Part shown: one piece after another, positions 7,646 through 20,174 of the stretch | How positions within the stretch are numbered: the stretch's first letter is position 1 | Layout: each line of letters opens with the position of its first letter | NCBI RefSeq assembly: GCF_001507555.1 | Contig: NZ_LQBO01000001.1 | Span: 248,001 to 312,000 of the forward strand | Direction: 5' to 3' | DNA length: 64,000 bases | DNA from: Thiomicrospira sp. XS5 | GTDB taxonomy: Bacteria > Pseudomonadota > Gammaproteobacteria > Thiomicrospirales > Thiomicrospiraceae | Made by a program: the position numbers and the translations under genes | Notes under the pieces: generated by a model | Told to the model about the DNA's origin: nothing | The model's input: the letters and a program-made list of their open reading frames with translations, nothing else | The model's database searches: none

Positions 7646-8530
7646 TCAAACCGCCGCGTTTATTACAGGCCAAATGCTCTTATCAACGATAATACCGAGC
7701 AAAATCACCAACCCGACCCAATGATTGTTCAAGAACATCCGAAAGGCCTGTTCCGGTTTATGGAAATGCAATAACCATTGATGATAAGCAAAAAGTCCCG
7801 CGACGACAAGCATGGAAAGCACATAAGGCAGCCCCAAATCGAACAGCTGCCCCAGCCAGATAAAACCGGCCAACATCAATAATTGGAAAAAGCCCAGTAT
7901 CCATTGCACTTTCCCACCAAACAAGATGGCGGTGGATTTAATACCCAACTTCAGGTCATCCTCCAAATCGGCAATGGCGTAAGCGGTGTCATAAATCAGC
8001 GCCCAGATCAACGTTAACGTGAAAATCACCCAGGCCTGCCAGGGCACCGTCTCCTGTACGGCCGCAAACGCCATCGGGATGGCCCATGCAAACGCCGCGC
8101 CCAAAAAAGCCTGTGGCCAATAAGTATGCCGCTTCATAAAAGGGTACAAAACCGACAAAAACAGTGCGCCGAAAGATAAGTAAATCGTCAAGGGGTTCAG
8201 TAGCAGCACCAAACTGAACCCCAACAGCGCCAATACCACGAAAAAGCCGAGTGCCTGCTTTTCAGTCAAAACACCCGTCGCTAAGGGACGGCAGCATGTT
8301 CTCGACACACCGCCATCAAAATGACGGTCGGCATAATCATTAATCACACAACCAGCCGAACGCATAATCACCGCGCCCAAAATAAAGATTCCTAAAATCG
8401 ACAGGGGCGGGGTACCATCGGCCGCCAACCAAAGAGCCCACAGCGCCGGCCAAAGCACCAAATAAATGCCGACCGGTCGGTTCAGACGGGTCAAATCCAA
8501 ATACGCTTGTAAGGTTTCGCGATTCATCAT
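7646..8530 (-). CDS. ubiA: 4-hydroxybenzoate polyprenyltransferase UbiA
   Basis: UbiA attaches the polyprenyl tail to 4-hydroxybenzoate in the inner membrane, the second step of ubiquinone synthesis. The 294-residue protein carries both Asp-rich motifs: NDYADRHFD (residues 64-72), followed by VSRTCCRPLATG, and ADLEDDLKLGIKST in the second half. About eight or nine membrane helices are visible. The start ATG follows directly on the stop of the preceding small gene, so translation is probably coupled and the operon is glmU - small gene - ubiA. The paired Cys in the first motif (usually Lys-Asn) is a mild oddity. Confidence 0.95.
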   Translation of the reverse strand: MMNRETLQAYLDLTRLNRPVGIYLVLWPALWALWLAADGTPPLSILGIFILGAVIMRSAGCVINDYADRHFDGGVSRTCCRPLATGVLTEKQALGFFVVLALLGFSLVLLLNPLTIYLSFGALFLSVLYPFMKRHTYWPQAFLGAAFAWAIPMAFAAVQETVPWQAWVIFTLTLIWALIYDTAYAIADLEDDLKLGIKSTAILFGGKVQWILGFFQLLMLAGFIWLGQLFDLGLPYVLSMLVVAGLFAYHQWLLHFHKPEQAFRMFLNNHWVGLVILLGIIVDKSIWPVINAAV

Positions 8531-8797
8531 TTACAATTCCGCGACTAAGGCATCCATATGAGGTTTTGCGGGAGGATTCATTTCCAGATAGGCTTCCAGT
8601 TCACCGTGATTGTCAGAATAATGCAGGGTTACTTCTCCTTGACGGCCATCCTCAAGCGGTTTTTCCCACTTCATCATATAGGCCCAGCCGATGAACTGGC
8701 TTTGACCTCCGTCTTGGAAGACCAGCGACCAATCTTGATCATTCATGCGTTTTTGAAAAGCTTCCGCTTGTTGCGGTTCGATCATTAAATACACCAT
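8531..8797 (-). CDS. small hypothetical protein between glmU and ubiA
   Basis: The predicted product is 88 residues (MVYLMIEPQQAEAFQKRMNDQDW...). The open frame extends upstream into glmU, but the extension is clearly antisense-like noise, so the ATG at 8797 is chosen. A second in-frame ATG lies five codons later, and neither has a strong ribosome binding site. There is no signal peptide or membrane segment. The sequence is acidic and aromatic (QFIGWAYMMKWEKP, VTLHYSDNHGELEAYLEM) and unrecognised. Its stop abuts the ubiA start. Confidence 0.6.
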   Translation of the reverse strand: MVYLMIEPQQAEAFQKRMNDQDWSLVFQDGGQSQFIGWAYMMKWEKPLEDGRQGEVTLHYSDNHGELEAYLEMNPPAKPHMDALVAEL

Positions 8798-8839
8798 ATC
8801 GACACCCGACGGTTTGAATTGAGAACAGGAAAGAATCGG

Positions 8840-8849
8840 CCAGGCCTGG
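8840..8849. repeat. dispersed palindrome CCAGGCCTGG, copy 1
   Basis: Perfect 10-bp palindrome directly after the glmU stop codon, in the gap before the small gene. No T-tract follows, so it does not look like a terminator here. Confidence 0.85.
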
Positions 8850-10214
8850 TTATTTTTTAACCGGACGCTGCCAATCCTTGAAACTGATTTGCTTGGAACG
8901 AGAAAGTGACAAAGTATCTGCCGGCGCATCTTTGGTGATCGTTGAACCCGCACCAATGGTCGCCCCATCATGCACCGTTACCGGCGCCACCAACTGGGTA
9001 TCGGACCCGACAAAAACATGGTCTCCGATGATGGTTTGGTGTTTATTGACCCCATCGTAGTTACAGGTAATCGTGCCGGCACCGATATTTACCTCCTGCC
9101 CCATGACGGTATCCCCGACATAAGATAAGTGATTCACTTTCGAGCCACGACCGATTTGCGCTTTTTTCGTTTCAACGAAGTTGCCAATCTTGACGCCTTC
9201 CGCTAACTCGGTTCCTGGTCGCAAACGCGCGTAAGGCCCGATTTGGCAGGCTTGACCAATCGTGGCCGATTCGATGTGACTGAAAGCATGAATCACCGTA
9301 TTATCGGCAATCTCTGCATCTTTAATCACACAGTTCGCTTCAATCACCACATTATTCCCCAAGGTGACTTGGCCTTCGAACACCACATTCACATCGATTT
9401 GCACATCCTGCCCCACATCCAACCGACCCCGAATATCTAAACGGCTGGCATCGATGAGCGTCACGCCTTGCACCATTAACTCCTCGGCCAAGGCTTGCTG
9501 GTAACGTCTTTCTAAAGCTTGCAGCTGCATTTTGTTATTCACGCCCAGTACCTCAATTTCCGACTCCGGCTGTGTGGTGTGAACCTCAAAGCCATCGGCC
9601 ACGCACATCGCAATGATGTCCGTCAAATAGTATTCACCTTGCGCATTGTCACTTGACAAGCGTCCCAGCCATTGGCGCAAATAACGACCGGAGGCGGCGA
9701 GAATGCCGGTATTAACTTCCTGAATGCTTTTTTCAGCCGGACTGGCATCTTTCTCTTCAACAATCGCCTGAACCGCATGATGAACATCACGCACAATTCG
9801 ACCATAACCCGTTGCATCCTCCAGGTTGATCGTCAATAGAGCCAAAGGATGTTGTTCATCCACCAGGCTCAGGAGATCTTGAAGCGTTTCGGCGCGGGTT
9901 AAGGGTACGTCGCCGTACAATACCAGAACCGTATCCTCGTCGCTAAAATGCGGCATCGCTTGCTGCACAGCGTGGCCAGTGCCGAGTTGCTCTTCTTGCA
10001 TCGCAAACGAGATATTCGGGTGTGCCATACGTTCGGCCACTTGCTCGGCGCCGTGACCGATGACCGTCACAATATTTTCGCAATCAAGTGAATCCGCGGT
10101 TTCGACAACATGCCCTAATAGTGGTTTTTGGGCCAAAGGCTGTAATACTTTGGGTAGACTCGAACGCATACGAGTGCCTTTTCCAGCCGCCAAAATAATC
10201 ACTTTTAAAGACAT
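8850..10214 (-). CDS. glmU: bifunctional GlmU: glucosamine-1-phosphate N-acetyltransferase / UDP-GlcNAc pyrophosphorylase
   Basis: GlmU makes UDP-N-acetylglucosamine for peptidoglycan and lipopolysaccharide. The 454-residue product starts at MSLKVIILAAGKGTRMRSSLPKV; the start at 10214 is chosen because upstream in-frame codons are not conserved. The N-terminal uridyltransferase domain has the LAAGKGTRM nucleotide loop and VLYGDVPL. The C-terminal half is a left-handed beta-helix acetyltransferase with hexapeptide repeats and GNFVETKKAQIG, HLSYVGD and NIGAGTITCNYDG. It lies downstream of the ATP synthase genes, as in many gammaproteobacteria, but a terminator separates them. A glrKR system is encoded elsewhere in the window; in enterobacteria that system controls the same pathway through glmS. 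Confidence 0.97.
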   Translation of the reverse strand: MSLKVIILAAGKGTRMRSSLPKVLQPLAQKPLLGHVVETADSLDCENIVTVIGHGAEQVAERMAHPNISFAMQEEQLGTGHAVQQAMPHFSDEDTVLVLYGDVPLTRAETLQDLLSLVDEQHPLALLTINLEDATGYGRIVRDVHHAVQAIVEEKDASPAEKSIQEVNTGILAASGRYLRQWLGRLSSDNAQGEYYLTDIIAMCVADGFEVHTTQPESEIEVLGVNNKMQLQALERRYQQALAEELMVQGVTLIDASRLDIRGRLDVGQDVQIDVNVVFEGQVTLGNNVVIEANCVIKDAEIADNTVIHAFSHIESATIGQACQIGPYARLRPGTELAEGVKIGNFVETKKAQIGRGSKVNHLSYVGDTVMGQEVNIGAGTITCNYDGVNKHQTIIGDHVFVGSDTQLVAPVTVHDGATIGAGSTITKDAPADTLSLSRSKQISFKDWQRPVKK

Positions 10215-10241
10215 GCAAACTCCTGAATGAAAAATAAAACA

Positions 10242-10302
10242 GCCATCAAACCCATCCAATTAGGTTTTTTATTAACCTATTTTATCGAATTTGTTTGATG
10301 GC
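10242..10302. repeat. long-range inverted repeat between atpC and glmU
   Basis: GCCATCAAAC (10242-10251) and GTTTGATGGC (10293-10302) form a perfect 10-bp stem. Nested inside is AGGTT...AACCT. It lies in the glmU leader; its function is unknown. Confidence 0.5.
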
Positions 10303-10308
10303 GATTCT

Positions 10309-10332
10309 AAAAAAAAAGCACCCGAAGGTGCT
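10309..10332 (-). terminator. Rho-independent terminator of the atp operon
   Basis: AGCACC-CGAA-GGTGCT stem-loop flanked by a run of A on the left and T on the right. Read on the minus strand it ends in a long T-tract, 20 bases past the atpC stop. Confidence 0.88.
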
Positions 10333-10354
10333 TTTTCTAAAAAGGACAATTGAC

Positions 10355-10789
10355 TTAAGACAATCCTGTCTTGTGCAAACGATCACGCAACTTGGTAATC
10401 GTCTGAATCTGCGCAACGGCTTCCGCCAATTCGATTTGAGCACGCGCAACATCTGTATCAGATTTGGCTTGCTCCATCGCATCTTCGGCACGACGTTTCG
10501 CTTCTTCAGCTGCAGCTTGATCCAAGTCTTCAGCGCGAATCGCGGTATCGGCCAGAATGGTCACAACGCTTGGTTGTACTTCCAGAACACCGCTGTTAAT
10601 GAAAAAGAAATCTTCTTCATCACCGCTGACGACACGAACCTGCCCTGGCTTTAACTGAGTTAATAGCTGGGTATGTTTTGGCAGGATGCCGACTTCACCA
10701 TCGGCAGCCTGTGCAAAGACCATATCCGCTTTACCAGAGAACATTGAGCCCTCTGCACTTACAATATCGACTTGCATTGAGACTGCCAT
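10355..10789 (-). CDS. atpC: F1Fo ATP synthase subunit epsilon
   Basis: This is the epsilon subunit of the central stalk, which couples rotation and inhibits ATP hydrolysis. The 144-residue protein starts MAVSMQVDIVSAEGSMFSG, and 10789 is chosen over an ATG two codons earlier. The N-terminal beta-sandwich contains VFAQAADGEVGILPKHTQLLTQLKPGQVRV, and the C-terminal helical hairpin is rich in Ala and Glu (AAAEEAKRRAEDAMEQA). It is the last gene of the atp operon, directly followed by a terminator. Confidence 0.97.
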   Translation of the reverse strand: MAVSMQVDIVSAEGSMFSGKADMVFAQAADGEVGILPKHTQLLTQLKPGQVRVVSGDEEDFFFINSGVLEVQPSVVTILADTAIRAEDLDQAAAEEAKRRAEDAMEQAKSDTDVARAQIELAEAVAQIQTITKLRDRLHKTGLS

Positions 10790-10795
10790 AATCAA

Positions 10796-13074
<2,279 letters not shown>

Positions 13075-13087
13075 GGCCTACCCCTTC

Positions 13088-14629
13088 TTAATAAACGCCG
13101 TTTGCTTTGAATGCTTCAACCATCGCTTTAACGTCTGCAATGATGTCATCATTCCAGTCGCCTTTTTCGTTGATTTTAGCCGCCAAATCAGCTTTTTCAG
13201 AGTTTAGATAGGCATGCAAGGCCGCTTCGAAGTCCAGTACTTTTTCGACTTCAACGTCATCCAAGTAACCTTCGTTCGCCGCATATAGGGAAACGGCCAT
13301 TTCTGCGATAGTCAAAGGTGAATACTGCTTCTGCTTCATCAACTCGGTGACGCGCTTACCACGCTCCAACTGAGCTTTTGTTGCAGGATCCAGGTCAGAA
13401 GCGAACTGAGCGAAAGCCGCCAATTCACGGTACTGAGCCAAATCAAGACGAATACCACCACCCAGCTTTTTGATCGCTTTTGTTTGGGCAGAACCACCAA
13501 CACGCGATACCGATAGACCCGCGTTAACCGCCGGACGGATACCTTGTGTGAACAAACCAGTCTCTAGGAAGATTTGTCCATCTGTAATCGAGATTACGTT
13601 GGTTGGTACGAATGCAGATACGTCACCGGCTTGTGTTTCAATGATTGGTAGCGCGGTCAAAGAACCGGTCTTACCTTTCACTTCACCGTTAGTGAATTTT
13701 TCTACGTAGTCGGCGTTAACACGAGCGGCACGCTCAAGCAAACGAGAGTGAAGGTAGAAAACATCCCCAGGGAAAGCTTCACGTCCTGGTGGACGACGTA
13801 GCAACAAGGAAATTTGACGATACGCTTGCGCTTGCTTAGTCAAATCATCATAGATGATCAAAGCGTCTTCACCGCGGTCACGATAGTATTCACCCATCGC
13901 ACAACCGGCATAAGCCGCCATATATTGCAAAGCCGCTGGATCGGAAGCATTCGCGGCAACGATAACCGTGTTTTCCATGGCACCGTATTCTTCCAGCTTG
14001 CGCGCTACGTTATTAACTGTAGAGGCTTTTTGACCCATGGCGACGTACACACATTTCACACCAGTGTTCTTTTGTGAAATGATGGCATCAATCGCGATAG
14101 CCGTTTTACCTGTTTGACGGTCACCGATGATCAACTCACGCTGACCACGACCAACTGGGATCATCGAGTCGATAGACTTGATACCCGTCATCATTGGCTG
14201 ATCAACCGATTGACGATCGATTACACCCGGTGCGATACGTTCGATTGGCGAAGTGACTTTCGCGTCAATCGCTCCTTTACCATCGATTGGGCGACCAAGG
14301 CCATCCACAACACGACCGTTCATTTCCGGGCCAACCGGCACTTCTAAAATACGGCCGGTACAAGTGACTTTGTCACCTTCTGAGATGTGTTCATATTCAC
14401 CTAGAACAACGACACCAACGGAATCACGCTCAAGGTTAAGCGCCATACCGAAAGTCTCTTCGTCAAATTGAACCATCTCACCATACATTACATCTGACAC
14501 ACCATGAATAAGTGCGATCCCGTCAGCAATACTGACGACCGTACCTTCACTGCCAGACTCTGCAGCCCCATCAAACCCTTTGATTCGGTCTTTGATTAGG
14601 TTACTGATTTCAGAGGCATTCAATTGCAT
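13088..14629 (-). CDS. atpA: F1Fo ATP synthase subunit alpha
   Basis: This is the regulatory, nucleotide-binding subunit of F1. The 513-residue protein starts [20 protein letters not shown]. The start at 14629 is chosen because a GAGAGGA ribosome binding site lies just before it and five upstream codons overlap that site. Motifs are the P-loop [52 protein letters not shown] and [14 protein letters not shown]. Confidence 0.98.
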   Translation of the reverse strand: MQLNASEISNLIKDRIKGFDGAAESGSEGTVVSIADGIALIHGVSDVMYGEMVQFDEETFGMALNLERDSVGVVVLGEYEHISEGDKVTCTGRILEVPVGPEMNGRVVDGLGRPIDGKGAIDAKVTSPIERIAPGVIDRQSVDQPMMTGIKSIDSMIPVGRGQRELIIGDRQTGKTAIAIDAIISQKNTGVKCVYVAMGQKASTVNNVARKLEEYGAMENTVIVAANASDPAALQYMAAYAGCAMGEYYRDRGEDALIIYDDLTKQAQAYRQISLLLRRPPGREAFPGDVFYLHSRLLERAARVNADYVEKFTNGEVKGKTGSLTALPIIETQAGDVSAFVPTNVISITDGQIFLETGLFTQGIRPAVNAGLSVSRVGGSAQTKAIKKLGGGIRLDLAQYRELAAFAQFASDLDPATKAQLERGKRVTELMKQKQYSPLTIAEMAVSLYAANEGYLDDVEVEKVLDFEAALHAYLNSEKADLAAKINEKGDWNDDIIADVKAMVEAFKANGVY

Positions 14630-14643
14630 GTGTTTCCTCTCCA

Positions 14644-15180
14644 TTATTGGGCGATTGCTGCGCCAAGTTTGTTAAGTTGAGAACGCGCTGAGCCATCTAC
14701 CACCCAGTCACCGACTTTAATCTTAATGCCTGCGATAAGCGTTGGGTCTTCTTCATAGTTCACCTCAACGTCGGCATCAAACTTAGCATTTAAAGCAGCA
14801 CTTAATTTCTTCTTCTGCTCAACCGTCGCTTTGCGGGCTGAAATAACAGTCGCTCTGATACGTTTTTCGTCTTCAGCTTTCAATTGTTCAAACAATTCAG
14901 CTACATCCGAAAGCGCTACCAAGCGTTTGTTCTCAGACATAATCGTCAGAAGATTCTTAGCGTTATCCATCAAAGCCGTTCCCATCACACCGACGAAAAT
15001 GTCCAAGACTTCTTCTTCGGTTGCGGATGGGTTCACCATAAAGGCCTGCATCTCTTCATCAGAAGCGATGGCGGCCAAACTGGCTAACTGCTCTGACCAT
15101 TCCGCTAGTTTGTTTTCTTCTTTCGCCACGTCAAAAGCGGCTTCAGCGTACGGTCTTGCAATCGTTATTAATTCTGCCAT
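14644..15180 (-). CDS. atpH: F1Fo ATP synthase subunit delta
   Basis: The delta subunit links F1 to the peripheral stalk. The 178-residue protein starts [19 protein letters not shown] and ends with the family's C-terminal [22 protein letters not shown]. The order b-delta-alpha is standard. It is separated from atpF by 10 bases. Confidence 0.97.
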   Translation of the reverse strand: MAELITIARPYAEAAFDVAKEENKLAEWSEQLASLAAIASDEEMQAFMVNPSATEEEVLDIFVGVMGTALMDNAKNLLTIMSENKRLVALSDVAELFEQLKAEDEKRIRATVISARKATVEQKKKLSAALNAKFDADVEVNYEEDPTLIAGIKIKVGDWVVDGSARSQLNKLGAAIAQ

Positions 15181-15190
15181 AGAGTTATCC

Positions 15191-15661
15191 TTAGATTGAC
15201 TTAACTAAGGTTTCAAGCATGTCATTGTGTGCTGCTGCATCAACTTCTTTGTTAAGAATTTTTTCTGCACCAGAAACAACCAGAGTGGAGACTTCTTTAC
15301 GAAGCTCTTCTCTTGCGCGACTGACTTCTTGCTCTAATTCTGCTTGGGCGGAAGCCTTAATGCGGTCAGCTTCTTCAGAGGCTTTGATCTTCGCATCTTC
15401 TACGATTTCAGACCCTCTTTTTTCAGCTTGACTCAGCACATTTTGAGCTTGAGCTTTGGCGTCTTTCAGTACTTCTTTCGCACGTTGTTCAGCCAACTCA
15501 AGTTCATGCTTACCTTTCTCAGCGGCAGAAAGGCCGTCAGCAATACGTTTCTGACGATCTTCCATTAGCTTAGACAGCGGCCCCCACAGCACTTTATTCA
15601 CCAACCAAATCAACAGCACAAAAGCCAAGATTTGGATGAGAAGCGTTGCATTAATACTCAC
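15191..15661 (-). CDS. atpF: F1Fo ATP synthase subunit b
   Basis: This is a peripheral stalk subunit of 156 residues with one N-terminal membrane helix ([25 protein letters not shown]) and a long charged coiled coil that dimerises and reaches F1. Only one b-type gene is present, so the stalk is a homodimer as in most heterotrophic and chemolithotrophic gammaproteobacteria. Confidence 0.97.
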   Translation of the reverse strand: MSINATLLIQILAFVLLIWLVNKVLWGPLSKLMEDRQKRIADGLSAAEKGKHELELAEQRAKEVLKDAKAQAQNVLSQAEKRGSEIVEDAKIKASEEADRIKASAQAELEQEVSRAREELRKEVSTLVVSGAEKILNKEVDAAAHNDMLETLVKSI

Positions 15662-15719
15662 GGTGGTTACCTCGCCATTCGTTTATTTAAAAAATAGTTG
15701 GTTATGAAAACAGTTTGGA

Positions 15720-16004
<285 letters not shown>

Positions 16005-16144
16005 TTAGATTACTCCTTAAAGTTTTTACAAAGTTAAAGTTAAAAAAGCTTTTTACCGGCCACACCGTTGTTCAATGAAACCCGGCAGGTGCGCTTAAAC
16101 CTTAAGGGAGACGAGCTCCCCGTTATTCCTTTTATCGTTTATCC

Positions 16145-17336
<1,192 letters not shown>

Positions 17337-17340
<4 letters not shown>

Positions 17341-17633
17341 TCCTTATCCGACTGCTTGGAATCGCTCACCGAACTCATCGGCTTTTCGTCTAACAATTCC
17401 ATTTTTCCAAGCAGTTTATGTACTTTCATCATCCCGCCGACAAAACCAAGCACACCGCAACTCAACAAAAACAGCGGCGTGGTGTCGAACAGCACATCAA
17501 ATGCATAGCCGACCAAAAAGCCGGCGACAATCATGCTGGTGAAAACAGAACCCGCACTCAACAATAAAAAGTTTAGGGCTGGCTTATGCTTTCTGGCATT
17601 TTTTTCAGCCTGTTTGGGGTCCATTTCCGACAC
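17337..17633 (-). CDS. AtpZ-like small membrane protein, first gene of the atp operon
   Basis: This 98-residue protein has two membrane helices (LLLSAGSVFTSMIVAGFLVGYAFDVLF and PLFLLSCGVLGFVGGMMKVHKLL) with a charged N-terminus, like the ATPase_gene1/AtpZ family found beside AtpI. AtpZ/AtpI proteins have been linked to ATP synthase assembly and Mg2+/Ca2+ transport, so a role here is inferred. It overlaps atpI by 4 bases and is preceded by the operon's promoter region. Confidence 0.75.
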
Positions 17634-17658
17634 GGGACGTTCGTTACTCCGAAAAATT

Positions 17659-17688
17659 ATTCAAGTTCGACTTTCTTCTCAAGTCAAA
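17659..17688 (-). promoter_or_regulatory. possible promoter of the atp operon
   Basis: On the minus strand TTGACT (17683-17688), an 18-base spacer and TGAATA (17659-17664) lie 26 bases before the AtpZ-like start. The -10 match is modest. Confidence 0.3.
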
Positions 17689-17832
17689 CGGTCAAGAATA
17701 ATAGCTGTTTCTGATGCCAAAATCTAGTAATAATCCAATTAATTTTTTTTGCCCACAATATATTGTTTCATTTCAAAAAACGAACACTAGTGGACGATTT
17801 TGGCCATCACGTTGATGGACCCTACACCTCAA

Positions 17833-17856
17833 TAAAAAAGTGACACCAAAGTCACT
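17833..17856 (-). terminator. Rho-independent terminator after parB
   Basis: AGTGAC...GTCACT stem read on the minus strand, followed by six T. It lies a few bases past the parB stop. Confidence 0.85.
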
Positions 17857-17859
17857 AAA

Positions 17860-18726
17860 TCACTGATTTAATTCGTGTAATAATCGCTTCAATTCCTCTT
17901 CCGATCGATACGCAATTTCGATTTTTCCGCGGCCTTTCGCGCCATGCGAAATCTTCACATCCGTCGCCATTTTTTCCGCCAAACGCGTTTGGTGATCTTC
18001 GGCAAATTTTGGCAAGGCTGGCTTTTGCGGTTTCTTCAACGGATTCGGAACCAACACATTCTGAACCGCCTGTTCAATATCCCGCACCGTCCATTGTTTT
18101 AAAATGGCCTTTTCCGCCAATTCCAACTGAACCGGTTCCGGCAAGGTAATGATGGCGCGAGCATGCCCCATCGATAACTTACCATCATGCAACCAATTTT
18201 GAACCGGTTGCGGCAATTTCAACAAACGCAACAAGTTGGTGACCGATGCCCGGGAACGCCCCACGGCATCCGCCACAGCCTGTTGTGTCAGATCGAACTC
18301 CTGCATCAAACGTTTTAAACCCAACGCCGTCTCAATCGGATTCAAATCTTCACGCTGCATGTTTTCGATCAAGGCCATCGCCAATGTGGCCTGATTATCG
18401 GCTTTTCGAATCACCACCGGCACCGACTCCAGACCCGCTTGCTTCGCCGCACGCCAGCGACGCTCGCCGGCAATGATTTCATAGCGATCACCGCCTAAGG
18501 ATTTCACCACAATCGGCTGAACAATGCCCTGAATACGAATGGAATCCGATAACTCCTGCAAGGCCTCCGCATCAAACTGTTGACGCGGCTGATATTCGCC
18601 TGGCACCAACTGGTCAATTGCAATCTTATCCACTCGCAAATCCGACAAGTTGTTTTCCGCTTTCTGCTTTCCGCCAATCAGGGCGCTGACCCCTCTTTTT
18701 CCCATGCCAGAACGTTTTTTTGCCAT
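17860..18726 (-). CDS. parB: chromosome partitioning protein ParB (Spo0J family)
   Basis: ParB is a CTPase clamp that loads at parS sites near the origin. The 288-residue protein has the N-terminal CTP-binding segment IAGERRWRAAKQAGLESVPVVIR (GERRxRA motif) and ALIENMQREDLNPIETA. A helix-turn-helix follows (TQQAVADAVGRSRASVTNLLRLL), and the C-terminal dimerisation domain ends KIEIAYRSEEELKRLLHEL. It is paired with parA 14 bases upstream. No consensus parS (TGTTTCACGTGAAACA) was noticed in the window. Confidence 0.96.
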   Translation of the reverse strand: MAKKRSGMGKRGVSALIGGKQKAENNLSDLRVDKIAIDQLVPGEYQPRQQFDAEALQELSDSIRIQGIVQPIVVKSLGGDRYEIIAGERRWRAAKQAGLESVPVVIRKADNQATLAMALIENMQREDLNPIETALGLKRLMQEFDLTQQAVADAVGRSRASVTNLLRLLKLPQPVQNWLHDGKLSMGHARAIITLPEPVQLELAEKAILKQWTVRDIEQAVQNVLVPNPLKKPQKPALPKFAEDHQTRLAEKMATDVKISHGAKGRGKIEIAYRSEEELKRLLHELNQ

Positions 18727-18740
18727 TACTCTTTACCCAG

Positions 18741-19508
18741 TTAGATTTTTGTTTTTCGGATCAATTCATTTGCCAAGGCTAAATACGCCACTGCGCCATT
18801 CGAACCGCGATCGTAATCCAGTATCGACTCACCGTAACTCGGCGCTTCCGCCAAGCGGACATTTCTCGGCACAATGGTTTGCAAGACCTTCATACCAAAA
18901 TGTGCCACCAGTTCGCTGGACACGTCATTCGCCAAATTATTACGACGGTCATACATGGTTCGTAACAAGCCATCAATATGCAAGTCCGGGTTCAAATCCG
19001 CTTGAACGGCCTCTATCGTACCCATCAAGGCCGACAACCCTTCCAGCGCGAAATATTCACACTGCACCGGCACCACAATGCCGTCGGCGGCCGTTAAGGC
19101 ATTCAAGGTCAACATATTTAAAGTCGGAGGGCAATCGATGAGAATCACATCGTATTTATCACGCAGCTTTTTCAGCGCTTTTCGCAGCCGTTTCGGGCCT
19201 TTTGACTCGTCGATCAAATCGACTTCGGCCGCGGTCAAATCGCCGTTGGCGCCAATCAAATCCAGGTTTTCGACACTGGTCTCAAGCACCGCATCACGGG
19301 CTTTGGTTTCCCCCACCAGCACATCGTAAGCAGAAACGTCCAAGTCATCTTTTTCCAGCCCGATGGCGACCGTTGCATTGCCCTGCGGATCCAAATCAAT
19401 CATCAGAACTTTTTTCTGCATTCGAGCCAACGCAGCGGACAAGTTCACCGTCGATGTCGTCTTCCCGACACCCCCTTTCTGATTGGCGACCGCAATGATC
19501 CTACTCAT
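18741..19508 (-). CDS. parA: chromosome partitioning ATPase ParA (Soj)
   Basis: ParA is a Walker-type ATPase that binds DNA nonspecifically and moves ParB complexes. The 255-residue protein shows the deviant Walker A KGGVGKTTSTVNLSAAL (residues 11-27), MIDLDPQGNAT, VILIDCPPTLNML and the C-terminal IPRNVRLAEAPSYGESI. Its ATG adjoins the rsmG stop, giving the order mnmG-rsmG-parA-parB common near replication origins. Confidence 0.97.
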   Translation of the reverse strand: MSRIIAVANQKGGVGKTTSTVNLSAALARMQKKVLMIDLDPQGNATVAIGLEKDDLDVSAYDVLVGETKARDAVLETSVENLDLIGANGDLTAAEVDLIDESKGPKRLRKALKKLRDKYDVILIDCPPTLNMLTLNALTAADGIVVPVQCEYFALEGLSALMGTIEAVQADLNPDLHIDGLLRTMYDRRNNLANDVSSELVAHFGMKVLQTIVPRNVRLAEAPSYGESILDYDRGSNGAVAYLALANELIRKTKI

Positions 19509-20159
19509 TTATTTTTCCCGGCATTTTTCGATTTTAATCAACGTTCTTTGCGCATCCAAATCGGGCACTTTCAAGTCAAAAACTTGCGACATTTTAGCAA
19601 ACTCTGGCAGCTCTGCGACTTCATCTTGCGTTTTTTGCGCTTTCATCGCCCACCAGTGCCCACCAACCGCCAACAAGTGTTCGGTCCAGCCCAGCATATC
19701 GTCCAGCGACGCGAAGGCGCGCGACACCACGCCATCGTAACGTTGTTCCGGGCGATATTCTTCCACCCGTTGATGCAACACCGTGACGTTCTCCAACCCC
19801 AGCTCGGCTTTGGCCTGAATTAAAAAGCGGGTTTTTTTGCTGTTGCTGTCCAGCAAATCGATTTGACGCTCCGGGAACAAAATCGCCAAGGGGATGCCCG
19901 GTAAACCGCCACCAGTGCCAACATCAATCAAACGTTGGCTATCAATGATCGGGGCCACACTCAAACTGTCGAGCAAATGTTTAATGAACATTTCGTCCAA
20001 ATCACGAATTGCAGTCAAATTGTAGGTTTTATTCCATTTTTCCAGGAGAGCAAGGTAATCCAGCAGTTTTTCCCAGGCCTGGGCGTTTTCGGGTAAGCCA
20101 AATTGATCAAAGGCCGCCGAAAGCCGATCTAAATAATGCGAGTGACGAGCGGTGTCCAC
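19509..20159 (-). CDS. rsmG: 16S rRNA (guanine-527 N7) methyltransferase RsmG
   Basis: RsmG methylates G527 of 16S rRNA using S-adenosylmethionine. The 216-residue protein has the SAM-binding loop DVGTGGGLPGIPLAI, the LLDSNSKKTRFL segment and VSRAFASL. The start is GTG at 20159, with AGAGGG upstream that overlaps the end of mnmG. The codons for AQAW contain a perfect CCCAGGCCTGGG palindrome. Confidence 0.95.
   Translation of the reverse strand: MDTARHSHYLDRLSAAFDQFGLPENAQAWEKLLDYLALLEKWNKTYNLTAIRDLDEMFIKHLLDSLSVAPIIDSQRLIDVGTGGGLPGIPLAILFPERQIDLLDSNSKKTRFLIQAKAELGLENVTVLHQRVEEYRPEQRYDGVVSRAFASLDDMLGWTEHLLAVGGHWWAMKAQKTQDEVAELPEFAKMSQVFDLKVPDLDAQRTLIKIEKCREK
20073..20082. repeat. dispersed palindrome CCAGGCCTGG, copy 2 (inside rsmG)
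   Basis: It extends to CCCAGGCCTGGG and encodes Ala-Gln-Ala-Trp. It is one of only two exact copies lying in coding sequence. Confidence 0.85.
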
Positions 20160-20174
20160 GAAATAAATGCCCTC

